Positions 58,351-64,000 of a stretch of DNA of 64,000 nucleotides are shown here, piece after piece. A model generated the notes under the pieces. That model was not told where the DNA came from, ran no database searches, and saw nothing but the letters and a program-made list of their open reading frames with translations. Position 1 is the first letter of the stretch, and each line of letters opens with the position of its first letter. The translations under genes and the position numbers were made by a program. Origin of the DNA: Histoplasma ohiense (Eukaryota > Ascomycota > Eurotiomycetes > Onygenales > Ajellomycetaceae); the NCBI GenBank assembly GCA_017607445.1, contig JAEVHH010000002.1, positions 7,036,001 through 7,100,000 on the forward strand, read 5' to 3'.

Positions 58351-60048
58351 TCAGTGAATGTCTCTATCTGCGTTGAGATACAATGGTGAACACTCACCAC
58401 TTTTCCACGCAGAGGTACGCGCAATCATATACTCGCGACTTTTAATAGCCTTGTATATGCCCCACAATCCACCCAGAGGGCGCTTGGATTTCACCCAGTG
58501 GCTCCAGGATTCCCTGATTTCTTTCCTTCCAGCTTCGACATCAACTGCAACCTTGTCATATACATTCGGCAGTGACCGGGCATGATATTTCTTTCTCAAA
58601 TCATCATACCATTCCTTATCAAACTGTTGCCAAAATTCTTCTTCCGTGTAGTAGCTGTGGGCATAAAGCCATTTCATCCCTTTGAATTTATGCAGAAGTT
58701 GATGCTCTAGTTCTCTGTTTTTGGAGATGAACTCGTCATAGTCGGCGGGCCCAAAGCCCCAAAGGCCAATATTTATCATTTTCTCGGGAGAAGATCCTTC
58801 AATTTGGACCAAATGTGGGTGCATTGTAGGTTGGAGAGATTGCTTTAGTGGGCATAGCCATAACGGGAAAATCCCAAACGCTTCACTGGTGTAGTCAACG
58901 AAGGCTTCCGCAGTAGAATAAGGTAAGGCCAAGTCCTGGACGATGTATCGACTCGATTCTGAGCTGGCATGGAGTGCCCGGTATAGCATACGTGTATGTA
59001 GGAAGTCGTCAAGGAACCAGCGAGTGAACTTGTTGAAGGGAAATTTGAAATAATCAAATGCGGAGGCGCCAACCCAGAACCCACCGCGGTCATACCGGAA
59101 GAGATATTCGGCCAGTGGGATGTATTCAGTTACTGGAGAAGTCACATCCTGAGTTTTGTCCTTCACATGTAGATAATACCACGGATCTCTTGAGCGGCTG
59201 AAGGTCTGGACTTGGGTTTCTGACGGCTTCTCATCCGTCATTGTACCGGTGACGACCACGCCATGATCCTTGGAGAATAGAATGCCATCCACATAATCGT
59301 TAGTGAGATTATTTGTTTCCTCTTCCACGAGCCTGATTGTGTCCGCAACGCATCGTTTAGGATGATACGTCGCTTTGACGTACATTTTCGCAGGGATTAG
59401 TCGGAGCTCCAAAAGGGTGGTAATTCCAAGAGTCCCAACAGCACCGGCCGCGCCACGGAAGAGATCTGAGTTTTGTGTCTCTGATGCCGTTGTGATATCT
59501 CCATTTGCTAGGACCATCTCGACAGAATTTGTTGTGCGGTCGAAAAATCCATGTTTAAACGAGCTGCTTTCCCCAGCTGTGCCAGCATATCCTCCACCAG
59601 CAGTAATCCCAGGAAATTCCATGACTACTGGTGGCACCATTCCGAATGGCAAAGTGGCTTCAACCAAGCGATCCATGGGCACGTTGGGCTCAACCAGCGC
59701 AATTCGCTTTTCCACATCAACCTTCAAAACATTGGATAGATCACTTATATCTACAACATGATTATGGCGCCGGGGCCGTGTACTGTTTGTTGAGCCATGT
59801 TGAACACGGAAAGGCTCGCCATTTTTATAGAACCGGCGGACAGAGTCCGCTATTCTCTCAACCGAACGGTTGTGCTGGTCCATTGAAGAGCTGGAATAAG
59901 CCCTTACTGGCTTCAAACGTCTCGCCTGGTTGTGCATTACGAACAATGACATAGCGACATGGCTGCCGCCAACATTCAAAAATGCAGAGTTGGACCATAA
60001 CTTAGGGACTCGAGTAAACGCCACTGTGACCGAACAGCGGGAAATCAT
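58351..60048 (-). CDS. FAD-linked oxidoreductase, Delta(24)-sterol reductase (DHCR24) family
   Basis: A flavoprotein of up to 565 residues in one exon. The PCMH-type FAD domain begins near FYKNGEPFRVQHGSTNSTRP and VVDISDLSNVLKVD, and the FAD-binding core is MEFPGITAGGGYAGTAGESS followed by FKHGFFDRTTNSVEMVLANG. The C-terminal half (KFKGMKWLYAHSYYTEEEFW, HARSLPNVYDKV) matches the substrate domain of DHCR24/DIMINUTO-like proteins. It may reduce a sterol side chain, but fungal members of this group are not proven to act on the same bond. Start choice is open: ATG 60048 gives a 55-residue extension with mitochondrial character, while ATG 59883 (MDQHNRSVERIADSV) fits the family length better. The gene is head-to-head with the PEPM gene. 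Confidence 0.78.
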   Translation of the reverse strand: MISRCSVTVAFTRVPKLWSNSAFLNVGGSHVAMSLFVMHNQARRLKPVRAYSSSSMDQHNRSVERIADSVRRFYKNGEPFRVQHGSTNSTRPRRHNHVVDISDLSNVLKVDVEKRIALVEPNVPMDRLVEATLPFGMVPPVVMEFPGITAGGGYAGTAGESSSFKHGFFDRTTNSVEMVLANGDITTASETQNSDLFRGAAGAVGTLGITTLLELRLIPAKMYVKATYHPKRCVADTIRLVEEETNNLTNDYVDGILFSKDHGVVVTGTMTDEKPSETQVQTFSRSRDPWYYLHVKDKTQDVTSPVTEYIPLAEYLFRYDRGGFWVGASAFDYFKFPFNKFTRWFLDDFLHTRMLYRALHASSESSRYIVQDLALPYSTAEAFVDYTSEAFGIFPLWLCPLKQSLQPTMHPHLVQIEGSSPEKMINIGLWGFGPADYDEFISKNRELEHQLLHKFKGMKWLYAHSYYTEEEFWQQFDKEWYDDLRKKYHARSLPNVYDKVAVDVEAGRKEIRESWSHWVKSKRPLGGLWGIYKAIKSREYMIARTSAWKSGECSPLYLNADRDIH

Positions 60049-61034
60049 TTGCCTAATTGAAAATATAAAAGGAATTAGGAATATAAAAAACGAAATGGAA
60101 GAAATGAACGCCTCCCTCCTTGAATCCAAACATCCCTACTCATTGACAAGAAATTTTTTGGAAACAAGAAAAATAGGGCTAGCTAGGTCAGGTGACTCCG
60201 CGCCGTTTCGCGAACTGCTTCAACCTCATGCATTCGCACGGTCTACATTCCACACCCATCGACGGTTTCGAGTCTTCTCCATGTCTCTGGAGTTAGGATT
60301 TGTGGTGGCAATAAGTTATATATTGTGCAAATATATATCCATGGATGTCATATATTAGTTTATCATCAATTGCTGATTGAAAATTACTAGACCCGTTTCG
60401 GGATTTGCCGTGATGCCTCGGAAACTACGAGTCGGCAAGGGAATGAATATTACGCACCTGATTTCTAAATGTCAATAAGCCGGTGGTTGCTAGACTATGA
60501 GCGGATTGAGACCCACACAATGTGGGAACGAGATACAGCAGCGATTCCAGCACACATGAGCGATACAACTGCATGCGACCAAAAGGGTCGCTTTACAGCC
60601 CCGACTGAAAACCACAGTCTCCCGATGCCGCTATCTTCATGATGATCTGGCAATTGATTGGGAACCCAGCTCCTTAGCAATACGGACCTTAACGGCTTCC
60701 CCCGCACTTAACACTGAATGCCCCGCAGTCAGATGGAGTCATGGGAGTGGTCATAAAATGACTAATAATACGAGAAGGCGTGAAAAGTTGCTGCAAAAAT
60801 ATTTTCCCGAAACACAAGCCTCTGGAAAGGAGGTATTTAAATCTGACGTCGTCAGCTGCTCGCTGTGATTGAAGGAGCGGTGGAGGTTTAGTTATTAATA
60901 TCTTAGGGTATCGCCGCAGGATCAGTTTCATTGTTTATCAGAAGTATTTTTCCAGTTTCTTCATTAACCACCTAGTATCAAGACTGTCAAGGTCCTACCT
61001 ATAACCTTCAATCAACGACCTTTCCAGCACAACT
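60049..61034. promoter_or_regulatory. Divergent promoter region, DHCR24-like / PEPM
   Basis: 986 bases between two divergent starts. The last 100 bases before 61035 are CT/AC-rich leader. No specific operator is recognised. Confidence 0.45.
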
Positions 61035-61826
61035 ATGGCCACTGATGACAGGGCTCTCCGGCTCCGCAAACTCCATGTTCCTGGCACTCCTCTCGTCCTT
61101 GCAAACATTTATGACCCCTCAACAGCAGAATTTGTTGCCTCCCATCCTTCAAGTTCGGCTCTAGCAACGGCAAGCTACGCCATCGCAAAGGTTCATGGCC
61201 TCGAAGATGATGCCCTGGATCTGGACACAAACTTGGCTGCCGCCAGGCGTATTATCCCAGTTGCGATTCGGCACAACAAACCTATCACGATCGACCTACA
61301 AGATGGTTATGGGGACCAACTTGAGAAGGCCGTTGAAGCCATCGTTGAGGCCGGTGCTTCTGGGTGTAATCTCGAGGATCACGACAACGAGACAGGTCAG
61401 CTTTTCCCATTTGATGTAGCCCTGGATCGTGTGCGTCGAGTGTTGGCTGCAGCATCGAAAGCGGGCGTTCCAAATTTCGCGCTGAATGCCCGCACTGATG
61501 CCATCCTGTTGAACAACGATGTCGACGAAGCAATTCGGCGGGGAAAAGCGTTCTTGGATGCTGGCGCCACGACAGCGTTCGTCTGGGGAGGCCAGAAACG
61601 TGGTGGATTGACTCGGGATGAGGTAGTCAGGATTTCGAAAGACCTGGGCGGGCGTATTAATGTAATTGCTTGGCCGAATGGATTGAGTGTTCAGGAGTTG
61701 GCGGATATTGGTGTGGCAAGGATTAGTGTTGGGCCGCGGTTATGGAGAAGTGCAAATGCTGGGTTTGAAAAAGCTGCGACCGACTTGCTTACTGAATATG
61801 AGGCCATGAAGGAGACGCGGAAGTAG
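61035..61826 (+). CDS. Isocitrate lyase/PEP mutase superfamily protein
   Basis: One exon, 263 residues, a full-length TIM-barrel enzyme of the PEPM/ICL superfamily (phosphonate or carboxyphosphonate mutase, oxaloacetate hydrolase and 2-methylisocitrate lyase relatives). Motifs along the barrel: PLVLANIYDPSTAEFV (strand 1), LATASYAIAKVHGLED (strand 2), PITIDLQDGYGD (metal-binding Asp, strand 3), GASGCNLEDHDNETG (strand 4), FALNARTDAILLN (strand 5), FVWGGQKRGGLT and INVIAWPNGLSVQELADIGV (strands 6-7), ARISVGPRLWRSA (strand 8). The KKCGH loop of true isocitrate lyases is absent, so glyoxylate-cycle function is unlikely. The reaction cannot be deduced; no phosphonate genes are adjacent. The leader matches a strong start (caactATGG). 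Confidence 0.85.
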   Translation: MATDDRALRLRKLHVPGTPLVLANIYDPSTAEFVASHPSSSALATASYAIAKVHGLEDDALDLDTNLAAARRIIPVAIRHNKPITIDLQDGYGDQLEKAVEAIVEAGASGCNLEDHDNETGQLFPFDVALDRVRRVLAAASKAGVPNFALNARTDAILLNNDVDEAIRRGKAFLDAGATTAFVWGGQKRGGLTRDEVVRISKDLGGRINVIAWPNGLSVQELADIGVARISVGPRLWRSANAGFEKAATDLLTEYEAMKETRK

Positions 61827-62209
61827 GGCAATGAAGTAGTTTTGCCTTATGAGTTCTACGTATAGGACCTCAAGAGGTGTAGCGATAGTGATGTCTAGAG
61901 CATATTTGACTACATACCGTAAAATGTGAATTAGGTTTTCCTAAATCCTTATTATTGAATAATATCGTGCCCAAGAGAGGAACGTATTTTTGCTTTTTCC
62001 ACGCTACAACCAGAATAATTGACCCACCACAGCCTGTAGTGATTGTGGCGGTATTTACATGAAAGGTGATGTGTGAGAGTTGGGCTACAAGATATGCTGC
62101 TCCTGTCTGCTAGAAGGCAGACAAGTTTGAACATGTCAAAAGAACTTCCAAAAAGGTTGAAACCATGATTAGCACACTGACAACGACTGAATAGTAATCG
62201 GGGAATTTT
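61827..62209. other. Convergent intergenic region
   Basis: 383 AT-rich bases between two stops. Nothing recognised. Confidence 0.5.
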
Positions 62210-63853
62210 TCAATCACGTTCAACTGCGCTCGATTGACGATTCCGTTTTTTATAAGACGATTCTCGTGAATTGCCGTGGATCTCCTGGGTCTGAGAGCCT
62301 TGTCGTGTCCACTCAGGCGGGGCAGCTGAAGACTGCATTCCAGCTTCCTGCGTCCACGGATCACTCCGAATAGTAGTTTCCTGGACAACAGTAATTTCCT
62401 TCTGGGTTGCATTTGTCCCGGTGCTAAGAATATACTCGTGGCTACCCCAGGCATTGGTGCCAGGAATGGAGAGCGGATGGCGGGCCTTTTTGCGACTCTC
62501 TCGTACAGAACTTTGTTTGTTAGTCGAGCCCCCATAGGGGAGTGACTGTCGAGCGGAAGTGAATAGGACACTGAGCTTAGTGCCCCGCAAGAGCCCTAGC
62601 ATCAAGGGCTGAATTATTGGGACGTTGGAAACGGCAATGGCGACGAATGTTTCGCCGCATGCCCATCTACTGCCTGAGACAGCCCCTTCAGGCCCAGACT
62701 AAAAGCGACAAAAGAAGGAAGTTAGATCCTGGATTAGCTTTATGAAGGGAGCTGGCACGGAATTTCTCCCTTATTCTTTGTTTTATTTGGTCCATTTTAC
62801 CCATTTCCCTTCTACGGGGTGGATTTACTGAAAGAATAGTCACGGTGCGGATAATGGCTGCTACCATCACGAAAGGGGCTCCGCTAAATAGTACCATCAA
62901 CGTAAGCTTTTTGCGCAAGCTGATGTTTACCTTCCATAATAACTGTTACAGGAAATAACTAGACCGGTTGATTCGACTGGTTTTCCGATATGAAAGGTGA
63001 GAGATAGAAGGAAGACATGGGCTTACTGGAAGCGGGATGGAAAGTAGGTAAACATCAGTAAGAACATTAACTACAATCTTGGATATCGTTGGTTGACAAA
63101 TATCTACCATATAATGAATTAGCAAATCATTGTCTCTATGACTCTTCAAAAAGAGGAAAACTCACTGCCAGGGTCAGGGTTAATCTGCCAACATCTTTCT
63201 ATTGGCCGGCATGGGAAGACAAGGCATAAGGCGACCATAATGTATGTCAATCCCAGGATTACATACGAGAGGCGCACGCGATTCGGCAGGTCCATCAATC
63301 CACCCCTAAAAGGTATTGCATGGTTGTTAGCATTGCCATTGCCATCGTAGTTGAGACCCTACTGATCGGCTTGGATCCAACAATGGAAATCACGCACGTC
63401 AACCTGGAGTAGAAAATTGCGACGCAAAATTTCACGAGCCACAAGATGAGAGCATAAATCGACCAGCCAATGACTTGAATTTTGGATCCGGCGACTCATT
63501 TAGAAAATTCAGCAGAATTAGGATCCAAGGCTGCCCGTTCCTCAGGCGTCATATAACTGTATGTATGGCCATCATACGATGCTACCACGATATGTGCAGC
63601 GACTGTTTCAAGAGTAAAAACAATCTAGCGTTGGGAGGCAGATGGTTAGTTGTCAATTACATTCGCCTCTCGAAGTCGGATTTCATGCTCACGCAATCGA
63701 AATATGGTGATAACTTACCCCAGCCAACGGCATCAGATAATCATCGAGCTGGAAATTCGAAGGCCCAACAATGGACCATCGTGCGTACATCCGCACAAGG
63801 ATAAATGCGATGACGAGGGCAAGAAGAGTGAATCCTTCAACATCCGGGCTCAT
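62210..63853 (-). pseudogene. SAT4-type rhodopsin-domain membrane protein with an in-frame TGA at codon 88
   Basis: Six minus-strand exons (63853-63719, 63624-63398, 63305-63166, 63103-63027, 62942-62829, 62698-62210) join in frame to 393 codons. Helices run through MSPDVEGFTLLALVIAFILV, SIYALILWLVKFCVAIFYSR, LSYVILGLTYIMVALCLVF, KIVVNVLTDVYLLSIPLPLL, LMVLFSGAPFVMVAAIIRTV and ETFVAIAVSNVPIIQPLMLG, with the family blocks QLDDYLMPLAG, FYSRLT and INPDPGN. The tail is cytoplasmic and Ser/Thr-rich. Exon 2 has TGA at 63498-63496, between ALDPNSAEFSK and VAGSKIQVIGW; homologues usually have Arg or Gln there, and CGA to TGA is one change. Donors are GTAAGT, GTGCGT, GTGAGT, GTAAGC and GTAAAT; branch sites such as GCTAAC are present. 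No splice option removes the stop. Everything else is intact, so the loss is recent, allelic or a base-call error. Confidence 0.75.
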
Positions 63854-64000
63854 TTTCAATTTCTGCAAATGGTAGCTCCGTGAAATAGGAGTGACACAAA
63901 AACTTGACCGAGAACAGTCTCAGCTGTAAATTTATTGATGAAAGTGATGCTCATGGCGCATGGCATTCGGTCGTTTTTGAAAGAGAGGAAAACTCGCTGA
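63854..64000. other. Window edge, upstream of the SAT4-type gene
   Basis: 147 bases of probable 5' leader for the minus-strand gene. No start codon in frame with exon 1 was found that would extend it convincingly. Confidence 0.4.

Noticed and set aside
1..64000. A secondary-metabolite or defence gene cluster
   Set aside because: No polyketide or peptide synthase, terpene cyclase, NLR, or tailoring gene set is present; the MFS and Zn2Cys6 genes are more than 10 kb apart and separated by housekeeping genes.

Overview
The window is nuclear DNA of a filamentous ascomycete. Genes carry short spliceosomal introns (about 57 to 150 nt) with GTRNGT-type donors and CTAAC/CTGAC branch sites. The gene repertoire (Zn2Cys6 factor, SAT4-type rhodopsin-domain protein, cytochrome b5/acyl-CoA dehydrogenase fusion, APH-like kinase, small NudC, Spt5 with a TPAW-rich tail) is typical of Pezizomycotina. 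The wide gene-sparse gaps and protein flavour suggest Eurotiomycetes, perhaps Onygenales; that placement is inference from memory of protein families, not from a search. I found no tRNA, rRNA, CRISPR, operon or intact transposon.

Layout. 1-24.7 kb: a 5'-truncated pantetheine-phosphate adenylyltransferase (coenzyme A synthesis), an F-box protein, a Zn2Cys6 factor, COX10 (heme A pathway), an MPDU1-like PQ-loop protein, Mediator subunit MED8, a Cys-rich single-pass membrane protein, an MFS transporter and an unrecognised Ser/Pro-rich protein. 24.7-34.5 kb is gene-sparse: a 5.5 kb gap, an APH-like kinase, and a small gene broken by one in-frame TAG. 34.5-57.5 kb is dense and mostly housekeeping: a patatin-type lipase, an alpha/beta hydrolase, a coiled-coil Atg28-like protein, RPN2 (26S proteasome), a cytochrome b5-acyl-CoA dehydrogenase fusion, SPT5 (elongation), NudC (dynein pathway) and mitochondrial aspartyl-tRNA synthetase. 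57.5-64 kb: a DHCR24-like FAD oxidoreductase, a PEP mutase/isocitrate lyase family protein, and a six-exon SAT4/rhodopsin-domain gene whose reading frame is intact except for one TGA at codon 88.

The genes do not form one pathway or a secondary-metabolite cluster. Shared themes are mitochondrial function (COX10, mitochondrial AspRS), lipid handling (patatin lipase, acyl-CoA dehydrogenase, sterol-reductase-like protein) and transcription (MED8, SPT5, Zn2Cys6 factor). Head-to-head pairs (COX10/MPDU1-like, Atg28-like/RPN2, DHCR24-like/PEPM) probably share promoter regions.

I found no clear undescribed system. The most useful leads are the two single-nonsense genes (SAT4 protein at 63.5 kb, small protein at 31.9 kb), an intron-like signal on the + strand at 57.8 kb with no matching reading frame, and two frame-preserving splicing options in RPN2 and SPT5. 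Exon coordinates were derived by hand from splice motifs and frame continuity and would need transcript data to confirm.
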